Positions 24,228 through 33,689 of a stretch of 64,000 nt of DNA are shown here, piece by piece. The notes below the pieces were generated by a model, which was not told where the DNA came from, made no database searches, and saw nothing but the letters and a program-made list of their open reading frames with translations. The translations under genes were made by a program, and so were the position numbers. Origin of the DNA: Lolium rigidum (taxonomy: Eukaryota; Streptophyta; Magnoliopsida; Poales; Poaceae); assembly GCF_022539505.1 (NCBI RefSeq), contig NC_061508.1, forward strand, positions 269,396,736 through 269,460,735. Reading direction: 5' to 3'. The stretch's first letter is position 1; the number at the start of each line of letters is the position of its first letter.

Positions 24228-25249
24228 TCTAGAGTGCTTAGTGGTAGGGTATCTTGGTTGGTTGCACAAATCAATGATCTGGAAATTACACACATTGAAT
24301 ATGGCTGGTTGCACAAATCAACAATCTGCAACTCAGATAAAAAAGTGCATCCACGAGAAAAGTGAGACAATAACAAGGAAGACCACCACTAAACCGAAGA
24401 ACAATAAAAAATATATACTAGAAAATACTCGGATGATCAGGAAACCCGAGCGATTGATTAGAGATAGATCTTTTTTCGCTTTCTTCTCCATCATGGTTGT
24501 CTTGTAAATACTTTGCTCCTATAATCCCATGTAATGAGAAAAACACAAAGAGAATGAAAACAAACAAAACATTAGAAAATGCCTACCAGAACAAACCCGT
24601 TCTAAAGGGCCACCGAAGCCATGCGCCCGTGGCATCCAAGGGGCGACGAAGGCCAAGGAAGCTTCAGCGGCAAGGCTGCAGGCGCGTCGGCCAGCGAGCG
24701 CCAAGGGAGCGAGAGGCAGGTTAGCTACACCGATGTTGGACATGCCCCATTGAGTTTAGCTTAGCTTAATTATATTTAAATGTAATGTATCGGTTTTCGC
24801 TAGTTTTCCACTATTTAACCGGGCGTCTTCCTCTTAATTAATAGATAAGGCAAAAAAATACCTTCATTTTAAAAATAAACTAAAATAAAACTCTATCATA
24901 ACAAATCTATAAGAAGCCCTTGCAACAAACAAAGTTCCATATAGCTGCACCGAAGAAAAAAAAGAAGGAACAAGCAAAATTGGCAAAGTAAACGTGCTCA
25001 CACGACTCCGCGAGAGCCATTTCCCTGATGTTAGATTTGGTCCGGTTTTTGGACCTCACTGACGATAAGAATTAGGAGTATGAAACAGCGAGAGTACCGC
25101 AAGGAACACACGTATCAGAATAGGAAGCCTGAGAATTTACAAATGCATCAAGAAGTTCTGTCAGTGGCTTACTGAAGTTTGCAAGGGATCCTGTTAAAAA
25201 AAAAGTTTGCAAGGGATACAAAAGAGCAACAAAAATAGCTCTAGACACT
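24228..25249. other. 1022-bp segment specific to copy A
   Basis: Copy B replaces this interval with only 17 bases (27963-27979). It includes an AT-rich part and a GC-rich patch at 24600-24720 without a recognisable product. It is either an insertion in A or a deletion in B; no terminal repeats or target duplication were seen. Confidence 0.6.
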
Positions 25250-25708
25250 GGGAGGAAAATAAAAATGCAGTGCAGGTAGCGTGCAACTGTACACGGGTTG
25301 GCAGCGTCACTAGAATAATTCGATCCGTAGGCTGGTGCAACCGTGCCACCGTGGTACGCATGCGAGAAAGCCACGCCGCCGGCCGCTCTCGCAGTTGTCC
25401 CGAGGATCGGTGGAGGCGGCGGCCGGAGAGATCGCGTCGCGCGTCCGGGCCCATGCCATGCGAGATCACATCCGGCACGTACTTTGCTGTCCCCTTGGCG
25501 TTTGCTGGTCCAGTCCGGCGGGCCGGCGGAGAAAGAGAGCTTTGCTCCTGCATGCCGTCGTTGCTCAGGGTCAGCGCGCGACAGTTCCGTGCTGCGCCGT
25601 CGCGCGCGACACCATGTCGGCGGCCGGCGGGGCCGGACGCGCCGCTCGGGTGAGACGTAGGCGCACATGCGTTGCCGCAAGCAGTCCCCTCTCGTGTATG
25701 ACCGTATG

Positions 25709-26402
25709 CAAGGCCGGAGCCAGGAAAATTTGATGAAGGGGGCCGACCAGACAAGAGCACTCTTGTGCAAAAGAAAAAATCCAGAAAAAAAAATGATACA
25801 GCGCTAGCAGCAAAATGCAATTTTCCATTAAGACTACCCACAATAAAAGTATCATAGGTACTATCATGCATTTCATGCATGCAAAATGCTGATGTGACAA
25901 TCAATTAAGGATGAGAGAGAGTATCATAGGTTGATATCGTGTCATAACACATACTACTAGAAAAATTTAATGTCAAGTAAATCTTGTACATATATTTACA
26001 AATCAATTAATATTAAAAAATTATAATACTAGTATATAATATCATGCATTGTAGAGATAGTAACATGTCGTAGTATCATACGCATGATACTTCTATATGA
26101 TACTATGCATGTGACTAGTCTAATTGTACCATCATTTATTATCACAAACAATTAAAACCTGAGAGAGAGGAGGACGCGGCCGGGTTCTGCATGCATGCAA
26201 GAATAGGCAAAAGCTGCAAGGTTGTGCATGGAATTTGGAATAGAATAGAATACGGTATGTGGTAAGGATTTTGTACGTATAGGATCTTATTCAATGTAAC
26301 TGACTACACGGTTCTACATGTACAAAATCAGGTTAGTAAATTAAATTTTACATGTTACGGGGAGAGGGGGGGGGGGGGGGGGCATGGCCCCCTGCCTCCG
26401 CA
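25709..26402. mobile_element. hAT-like non-autonomous element at the duplication junction
   Basis: The left end contains GGCCGGAGCCAGGAAAATTT and AGGGGGCCGACC. The right end in reverse complement reads TGCGGAGGCAGGGGGCCATG, so the ends are loosely inverted and hAT-like. The 8-mers on either side (ACCGTATG and GTGAGCTT) differ, so there is no target duplication. The element occupies exactly the space between copy A and copy B. It contains a nested Tourist-like MITE and a run of 17 G (26366-26382). Confidence 0.5.
25832..26120. mobile_element. Tourist-like MITE (289 bp), TAA target duplication
   Basis: TAA flanks both ends (25829-25831 and 26121-26123). Left end GACTACCCACAATAAAAGTA; the right end in reverse complement is GACTAGTCACATGCATAGTA. 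The interior is rich in ATCATGCAT and TATCAT motifs. No coding potential. Confidence 0.7.
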
Positions 26403-26601
26403 GTGAGCTTAACATTTAGTCCTTCATTTGTAAGACTTGAGCTTCTGGTCAAATACTTGTTGCGGCTGTATTGTTGCATAGACGATATAGTTTTCAGCTA
26501 TTGAAAAAATCACCAACTATTCCTGTTGTGATGGCATATGCTCATTGGTTGGATATTTCTCATGGGTGTCTGAACGCTGGTGTGTTGTATGCTGTGTGCA
26601 G

Positions 26602-26691
26602 GACATGGTTCAAATTGCTCTTGCTGAGAGCAATTCTGCAAGGGATGGTCGCATTATCTACACAAAGCTTGTGAAGAAAGTTGACTCCTGA
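26602..26691 (+). pseudogene. Duplicated terminal exon (exon 22B) of the RSA1-like gene
   Basis: The 90-nt coding part, including the stop codon TGA at 26689-26691, is identical to exon 22 at 22738-22827. The GTGTGCAG acceptor and more than 190 bases of upstream intron are also retained. It could therefore be spliced from exon 21 (ending 22169) as an alternative last exon encoding the same 29 residues with a different 3' UTR. It has no promoter or start of its own. It is either a dead duplicate or a redundant terminal exon; sequence alone cannot decide. Confidence 0.8.
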
Positions 26692-27329
26692 TCTGGACCT
26701 GGATTGATCCTGGCAGCCCGTTGAGATGATGGAACTTATTCTCGAGAATTCTTGACGATGATGAGTGGAAAGTCAGCCATGGTGAATAGTAGTAGTGATT
26801 TACTTAGTTACTTCCATTTTCTTTGAATGGTTACCTGATCATGAACCTAGCAACATAGTATTGTTTGTATGTTGACATACTAGGGAATTTTCATTAGACT
26901 TCTTGCACACAACATGACTTGGAAATAAAAGTTTGTTCGTACTCTATTTTCGATTTTGTCTTGCATCTCACTTAAATCTTTCATCTATTGTGGTAGAGTC
27001 CTGGGGAATAGCGCGTCATAGGCCTCGGGCCGTTGCATGTGACTTGTTCAGTCATCTTGGTTAATTTCCTTCACCCTAAATAAACTGCTTCGCAGACCAA
27101 GTAGTGCCCTCTTATGTTGTGCATGGTCCACCATTCACCGATGGATGTTTAGCCGAATGGTGAACAGTACGAATTTTGTCCTTGTTCCGTGTTAGTTCAG
27201 CCACATCTCTCTAGGCCGTCTGTTGTGAAAATCAAAATAAAATAAGAGCATGGAATAACATGTAATATCAATCTATGTGTAATAATAATAACTATATAAA
27301 AGAAGATAGCAACAAACAAGTTAAGAATG

Positions 27330-27646
27330 TTTGGCACATGGACACCAATGTTCGCTTCACTTTTAGATTTTTGAAAATTTTAAAATCTCACGCTTCTCTG
27401 TCTTTAAAAATTATGACGCTAAATATATATATAGAGATATACATAAGTATATGCAAAAAAGTCCCATTATTTTTTGTATTTCCCAAAATTTAAAGTACTT
27501 TTTAACGGGAATTTGTTGCCTACACTCCTCCTATACATATTTGTCTATATATTTAAGGTCATAATTTTAGAGACATAGAAGTGTGAGGTTTTAAAAAAAT
27601 TAAAAGTCTCAAAGTGAAGGGAGTACTGGTGCTCATGTGCACTAAA
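27330..27646. mobile_element. MITE with long inverted repeats, copy B
   Basis: Counterpart of the element at 23480-23800, with the same ends and several small length differences. Confidence 0.6.
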
Positions 27647-28850
27647 TCCCATCTCTAAACAAGTTCCATATTTTACATACAGTCAGTTGAAAAAACCGAG
27701 CTGCCAACTGTGAGGATTTGCTACCCACCGGGTTTGTTCCCCACCGGATTCCGGCCGTTCGATTGAAGTTCTAAGATTTGGGATCAATGGTGATAAGTGG
27801 TAATTATGTGCTGAACACACTGAGCGACTCAGTCGGCCATGATAGGTACATATGCAAATAGTGATGGTTGTACAATTCTGAGGCATGGGCAGTATACGAT
27901 GTACCCCAATGCCAGGCAATGTTTATGCTTTTTTTTTTTAGCTCGCGTTGTTGCTTGAACAAGCAACAATATGGCTGTTGGGAGGAAAATAAAAATGCAG
28001 TGCAGGTAGCGTGGAATTGTACACGAGTTCGCAGCGTCAGTAGAATAATTCGATCCGTAGGCTGGTGCTACCGTGCCACCGTGGTACGCATGCGGTTAAG
28101 GGGAGAAGGCATGGCCGGTACGGATCCACGCCGCCGGCCGCTCTCGCATGCAGCTGTCCCGAGGATCGGTGGAGCGGAGGCGGCGGCCGGAGACACCGCG
28201 TCGCACGTCCGGGCCCATGCCATGCGAGATCACATCCGGCACTGCTTTGCTGTCCCCTTGGCGTTTGCTGGTCCAGTCCGGCCATGCCGTCGTTGCTCAG
28301 GGTCAGCGCGCGCGACAGTTCCGTGCTGCGCCGTCGCCCGCGACACCATGTCGGCGGCCGGCGGGGCCGGACGCGCCGCTCGGGTGAGACGTAGGCGCAC
28401 ATGCGTTGCCGCAAGCAGTTCCCTCTCGTGTATGACCGTATGTACCAAAGCAAACCTCGCGCTACTTAGAGCATCCCAGCCGTTGGGGCTCCCCAGGCCG
28501 AAATCCGGCGTTAGTTATCGCCGGATGGATGTATTTTGTGGCCTGGGGAGGCCCATTTTCCCAGCCGCGAGCCCATGATCGCGCACCCACCGCGTGCATA
28601 GCGACGGCGCAGTCATCGGGAAGGGCAATCGTCGGAGTTCCCTCGACGCATTGAACCGTCGCAAAGTGGTCTGGAGAGCCCAAACGACTCGTCGGGAACG
28701 GCCGAAGTGGCCTCGATGCGAGAACCGCCGTAATGGAGCACGAACTCCGCGGAAGAGCAACCGCCGCTCTCTTCGTCGAGAGACCTATATATACGGTTTA
28801 CGACGGCCGACGCCATTCATCTGTTCTCTCCTCACCATCCTCCGTCAACC

Positions 28851-29163
28851 ATGAGCGATCTCTCTTGGCCATCGGATATTGGTGGGATAAAGCTGCATCG
28901 TCCAGCAGCGACGATTCCCCCCGCCGGCCAGCGAGGACGACGAGGAGGACGAGGAGGAGGACGAGGAGAAGGACGAAGGGGCCAAGGAGCAGGCCGAGGA
29001 AGAGGCCGAGGAAAAGGAGGAGGACGAGGACGAGGAGGACGACGAAGAGGCTGAGGACACTGACGAGGAGGAGGACCCAACTTCCTCCGACGAGGAGGTG
29101 ACGAGCCGGAAGCGTCGCCGCCCCGACGATGAGGCGGGGCCATCTAGGAAGAAGAAGAAGTAG
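28851..29163 (+). pseudogene. Acidic low-complexity ORF inside the Harbinger-like element, frameshifted
   Basis: An ATG at 28851 begins MSDLSWPSD. By about 28930 the sensible frame has shifted: the frame starting ASEDDEEDEEEDEE reads Glu/Asp-rich, then PTSSDEEVTSRKRRRPDDE, and ends in KKKK before TAG at 29161-29163. Similar short acidic proteins with a basic, nuclear-localisation-like tail are annotated as hypothetical proteins in pooid genomes, to my recollection. The shift makes this copy broken. Function is unknown. Confidence 0.6.
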
Positions 29164-29299
29164 TTTAAGTTTGTTTTCAAGTTTTTATATGTAATTTTTA
29201 TGTTCATTCGAATTATATTCGAAATATATATAATCTATCTATGTTGCACCACTTGAGAGTTCAAAGCTTTCGTTCGACGAGGGTATTGCCGTAGATCGG

Positions 29300-29352
29300 G
29301 AAGACGAGGGTATTGCCGTAGATCGGGAAGACGAGGGTATTGCCGTACAAAC
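29300..29352 (+). repeat. Short tandem repeat inside the Harbinger-like element
   Basis: The phrase GACGAGGGTATTGCCGTA is repeated three times with spacer GATCGGGAA at about 29277-29347. Confidence 0.75.
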
Positions 29353-29579
29353 CCAGGCCATTGTCGCCGACAAGTTGGGGTCACGCGCGCTTTCGTTTCG
29401 TCCGGACTCCCCGAGCGCTCCCCGGGGGGCCGGGGATGGCGTGGGATCGCCGGATGGATTTATGCCCAAATCCGAACGAAAACGAGGAACCGGGGGCGCG
29501 ACTGGGCCGAATTACGCCGTCCGGATGGAAAAAATGCTCGCCGGTGGCCTGTTCGGGGGGACGAGTGGAGATGCTCTTA

Positions 29580-29929
29580 GAACGTGTTTGGCAGAATGTA
29601 GGACTTACCTGGGTTCCTTCAGTGTTTGTTGTGTGCATCGCTGGTTTTAAAGCACCTCCATGCAATGTCCTGGATAAACCGCCCAATCAACAAATTTCGT
29701 GGAGCCAGACCCCTATAGTGTAACAAGTTGCCTTGTATGCACGTGTATGTGTAAGAACCGAAGAAGAGGCGGACACCATGGCCCTCCCGGAACACCTCCA
29801 AAAATCACCTCACCGCTCACTCTCCTTCTTACTCTCCCCTTTTCACTCTCGTTGCTTGTCCGATCACATCACGTCGGAGGTTACACTACCGTTGACGCAT
29901 CCATTGCTCTATTGCAAGGAGGAAGAGTG
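29580..29929. other. Spacer, no gene recognised
   Basis: No domain-like translation and no element ends were identified. Confidence 0.4.
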
Positions 29930-30198
29930 GTACAACATCGTGAGTATATCTAGAAGAGGCATTTTCAGATGATGCATAGGCTGATGATGAATTGGCGAAT
30001 GCGGTATTGGCTGATGAGCCATAGCCTGTTAAACCAAAATGCACTGGCTGCATGCTCTGGTCCTCCTCTCGTTCTTCTAGATCTGAAAATTTTATACCCT
30101 TTGTAGCTGTTGTTGAGAAATCAGTGGCTTGCTTTTGCAGATTCTCCGGAATTATAGAATTCTGGAAGCCCCCCTTTGAAGAGCACATATGACTAGCA
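29930..30198 (-). pseudogene. Orphan exon-like fragment, Ser/Ala/Asn-rich, unrecognised
   Basis: On the minus strand a TTCTTCTTCAG acceptor-like site precedes an open frame from about 30198 to below 29930. It contains the segments CSSKGGFQNSIIPENLQKQA, GIKFSDLEEREEDQSM and HFGLTGYGSSANTAFANSSS. Composition and codon use look like a real coding exon rather than random sequence. No clear donor, no partner exons and no start are visible nearby. I infer a gene fragment carried or left by rearrangement; the parent is not recognised. Confidence 0.4.
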
Positions 30199-30248
30199 TA
30201 GCTGAAGAAGAACAAGTAAGGTTATTAACCACAAGCGTTAAACAAGTA

Positions 30249-30484
30249 CTATCTCTGTATCAAGGAATAAGGCGTTCTTGTTTTACGAGCTTTTTGTTTG
30301 ACCAATAATTACTTCAAATAGATAAAAATTGTTTGTATAAAATTAGTACTATTAATAAATTCTTTTCATTACGAATCCAACGGTACTAATTACATATAAT
30401 ATAATCAAGATTTTGTTGCTCAATTTTTATGGTCAAAGTTCGTCTTGAAATACGCGTGCGCCTTATTCCTTAAAACGAAGGTAG
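30249..30484. mobile_element. Stowaway-like MITE, decayed (236 bp)
   Basis: TA then CTATCTCTGTATCAAGGAAT on the left; the right end in reverse complement is CTACCTTCGTTTTAAGGAAT, then TA. AATAAGGCG on the left is mirrored by CGCCTTATT on the right. Confidence 0.75.
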
Positions 30485-31278
30485 TACTACAAAAACAAAA
30501 GAATCACAATGTTCACACATCAGAAACACGGCCGATTCAGCCGTTCGTTCGGTGGCTGGTCCGATGATATTTTGAGAATCGGTCTAGCTACAACGCGAAG
30601 ATCTTCGGAGCATCTAAAATAGCTAATTTCATCTTTCCACGTGCGACCTAAATAGGCTACAACTGGAAACACGCCTGGACGTGCAGCTCCGTTTTGTCCG
30701 CGTGAGTGGCGCCACGCATCTGATGTTGTTGATGCATGCGCGCGTGTGGAATTCGGGCGAACCAGACCTGTTTTTACTAGGACTGTAGGCCTCGCTCACG
30801 CACGCGTGCCCCCTTGCACGCGCGTGCTTCAGGTTTTCCGGTAGAGGGCCGACGCCTCGGATCAACGCCTCGGACCAGTCACTGCACACGCTTTGTGCTA
30901 GACGTGCGCTGCATCTGCATGCATGGCTTGCCAGGGCAGGTGCCTCGTGGCTGGATAAAGGAGATACTTCTGCAGGCAATGCGGATCCGAAACTGTAAAG
31001 CAGAATCGTGCACGCTGCAACCCTAAAAGTTCATATATTTTTAGTTTAAAGTTGAACTCTACTAGATGTTCTATTTACTTTATGTGGTATAAATTGTGTT
31101 ACTACTAAGTTTGATTAAATATTTACAAAAAAATCAGCATCTATAATACTGAATAGAAATACTGAGAAAATATACTTTATTATGAATATATTAATATTAA
31201 TTTAATATTTCAGATGTTTATATTTTTTATATAAACTTGATCAAACTTAAAAGATGCTAAGTTCTAGCTAAATTTATA
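30485..31278. other. Spacer, no gene recognised
   Basis: Contains a patch around 30640-30960 rich in CACGCG and GCATGCA motifs on both strands, with no convincing product, then AT-rich DNA. Confidence 0.4.
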
Positions 31279-31512
31279 CGACTCCGTTTCAATAAATAAG
31301 GCGTACATGTATTTTAAAACATACTTTAACCCAAAAAATTGTGCAAGAAATTTTGAGTAAATTATATATAATTTATATTATTGAATTTACATTGAAAAAC
31401 ACTTTCTAATTGTTCTAATTTTATAGCAACAACTTTTATATTCAAGGCAATTCTTAGTCAAAGATAAAAACACGGAAAATGAGAACACTTTATTCAGTGA
31501 AAATGGAGGGGG
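31279..31512. mobile_element. Decayed Stowaway-like MITE
   Basis: TACGACTCCGTTTCAATAAA on the left and TTTATTCAGTGAAAATGGAG on the right form an imperfect inverted repeat. TA precedes the left end; the right boundary is approximate. Confidence 0.45.
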
Positions 31513-32437
31513 TTTGAATTAGAGTAAATATACTATAGCCTAGTTAGCGGATTATAAGAATTTAAATAGTATAGTTATACTTAGTTGGATGAAAGAGAAA
31601 AGGAGAAAGAAGATATGTGATATCTAATGCAAAAGACCGATTTAGCATGTGCTTCTAGCTACTTTGTAAAAGTAAAAGATAAACAATGTATCAGTTAACT
31701 AATACAGTATATTTTTTTGAGAAAAATACAGTATATTTTTACATATAACTATTATACATATTGGCTACCTATAGATGGCATCGTATTTTGCTTATTAGAA
31801 CCACCGGCTATAGTATTTAACCTGCTCTTGTAGTAGTTCGGGACTTCGGGTTAGGAGAAATCACAACGTGATCAAAACCCTAAACGAAAAGCGTGCCAAA
31901 GATCGTCGAAAGGTAGTCTGGCAGAAAGGTTTATCTATTTACAGCGCCTCGGAAATGAAAACTCGATCAACTTGACGCAACTTGCCATGAACCAGACCAG
32001 AGCTTTTGTCGTGGAGGATCGCTCGGTCTGCAGCCGCAAAAATGGGGCTGGGATAATCATGGCACTAGCAGATAGTTAATGAAGCCCCTGCGCTGCAGGG
32101 AGGAGGAGGGGAAAACCCCCGTCCTGCATGCTAGCTCGATTCGGCGGTTCTTGCTTGGCCCCGTCCGAGTCCGACAGTATGCCACCAAAGATTTGCTTGC
32201 TGCAGCACTCATGCTGACATGCTGTCTTGCAGCTTGCAGAACTCCAATCCCGCAAATCTTCTAGTCGAAGCAACCTTGATCATGCCTTGTCAAAACGGTG
32301 CATCTGTCTTTTATTTGGGACTATTTTTTGCAGGGCTATACAAGAGATAGTCTGGACGTCTCTTCTTTCGTGGAAACATTTTGCGTCAGATTTTGACGAC
32401 ATGCTTCAGTAAGATCACATCACGCCGCGGAGGGCGA
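31513..32437. other. Spacer, no gene recognised
   Basis: AT-rich to about 31820, then mixed composition. Short open frames at 32076-32412 overlap on both strands and show no domain. Confidence 0.4.
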
Positions 32438-32890
32438 GGCGATTTGCACAAAAATAACCCAAAAGTGAAAGAAAAGCACAGAATGACCCTCCGGCGAAAC
32501 TATTTCACCAATCTAACCCTTTTGTGTGGCGCTCCTCCCACGGGCGCCACACATGCCCATGTGGCGCCCCTCCTGCCGGCGCCACACATGCCCATGTGGC
32601 GCCCCTCCTGCCGGCGCCACTGTCCCAGCCGACGTGGCCCCTCGCCGCTGAGCTGGTGCGCCCATCCGACGTGGCACCATGTGTGGCGCCCCTCCCAACG
32701 GCGCCACACATGCCAACTTATATCATGTTTTCGGTCGAAAACATCCAGGGGCTCCGGAACGTCTGGGACTTAGCCGTTTTGCGAGGCTCGATGTGTGGCG
32801 CCGATGCCACGGGCACCACACTAGCTTGTGTGGCGCCGATGCCACGGGCGCCACACATCCACTTAAGTGTGGCGCCCGTGCCCGCGCCCA
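32438..32890 (+). repeat. Left terminal inverted repeat of the MULE, with hairpin array
   Basis: It contains six or seven short palindromes of the form GTGTGGCGCC - 8 to 12 bases - GGCGCCACAC, spaced irregularly between 32524 and 32880, including the block GAAAACATCCAGGGGCTCCG. It pairs with 36360-36878. Confidence 0.85.
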
Positions 32891-33689
32891 GCCCGACCCT
32901 CTCTTTCTCTTCTTTCTCTCATTTCTTTCTCTGCTCCAACCGCCGCCGCCGCCCGCCTCCCCTTCGCCCCCCCCCCCCCACCAAATCGACCAAGGAATCG
33001 TCAGATCTATCCGGCCAAGTCCTTCCTCCTCCATTCCTCAAGGTATTCCCCTTCGATTCCCTCTGATTCGTCCACTATTGTTGGTGGATTTGGTAGATTT
33101 GGGTATGAACCCTAGACATGGAAATTCATGTTGGTGGATTTAGATATGAACCATTGATATGTTAGTGCATTTGGCTCTGAACCTAGCAAGATTTGGATAT
33201 GTTGGTGGATTTGGATATGAACCCTAGATTTGTTGGAACCCTAGATATGAAATTTTACATGTATGTGTTGAAACGGCTATGTATGTGTTGAAATGGCTAT
33301 GTAAGTGTTGAATGTGTATGTGTAGGAACCCTAGATATGTTAGTGGATTTGGATATGAACCCTAGATTTGGATATGTTGGTGGATTTGGATATGAACCCT
33401 AGATTTGTTGGAACCCTAGATATAAAATGGCTATGTATGTGTTCAAATTCTATGTATGTATGTCTTGAAATGTCTAATATTTGCCTAGCAAATGCATTCA
33501 AATGTGTTACATATGCCTATTATTTATGATGGAATAACTCATATTTGAACCAAATATTTGTTGGAACCCTAGATATGAATGTATGTGTGTATGTATGGAA
33601 CTCTCATGTATTTGGATATGAACTCTCATGTATGTGTTGCTCATTTTTGTTAGTGGAATGACTCATAATATGGTTGTGTAAACATGTAG
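32891..33689 (+). promoter_or_regulatory. 5' leader and first intron of the mobile domain gene
   Basis: A pyrimidine-rich leader (CTCTCTTTCTCTTCTTTCTC) is followed by a likely donor at 33041 (CTCAAG|GTATTCC) and an acceptor at 33688-33689 (CATGTAG). The intron holds diverged tandem copies of TTGGATATGAACCCTAGAT and GTTGGAACCCTAGATATG between about 33090 and 33600. Confidence 0.5.

Larger units (their letters stand above)
22539..25708 (+). repeat. Duplication copy A: RSA1-like last exon and 3' flank
   Basis: Sequence from intron 21 (starting GTGAGCTTAACATTTAGTCC) through exon 22, the 3' UTR and about 2.9 kb of downstream DNA is repeated at 26403-28442. Copy A ends at GTATGACCGTATG (25708). 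The first 520 bases align with copy B without an indel and with only a handful of substitutions. Copy A is longer because of a 158-bp MITE-like insertion (23862-24019) and a 1022-bp segment (24228-25249) absent from copy B. Confidence 0.92.
26403..28442 (+). repeat. Duplication copy B: RSA1-like last exon and 3' flank
   Basis: Second copy of 22539-25708, same orientation, offset 3864 at its start. It retains the exon 22 splice acceptor, coding sequence, 3' UTR and AATAAA (26924-26929). It ends at GTATGACCGTATG, then continues into unique sequence (TACCAAAGC). It differs from copy A by scattered substitutions, small indels and the two large indels noted for A. Confidence 0.92.
28469..29576 (+). 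mobile_element. Harbinger-like element (1108 bp) with broken acidic ORF, TTA target duplication
   Basis: TTA flanks both ends (28466-28468 and 29577-29579). The left end is GAGCATCCCAGCCGTTGGGG and the right end in reverse complement is GAGCATCTCCACTCGTCCCC, so the first 7 bases match exactly and the rest partly. The last 150 bases resemble the MITE at 7553-7924. There is no transposase, only one short acidic reading frame. I infer a non-autonomous PIF/Harbinger-related family with a conserved accessory ORF. Confidence 0.7.

Noticed and set aside
26471..26674. Open frame spanning the exon 22B acceptor (and its twin at 22607)
   Set aside because: It reads through the intron-exon border; the real frame is the one continuing from exon 21.
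32500..33143. Cys-Gly-Ala/Trp repeat proteins at both ends of the MULE
   Set aside because: The GTGTGGCGCC hairpins are open in all frames; no start or domain context.
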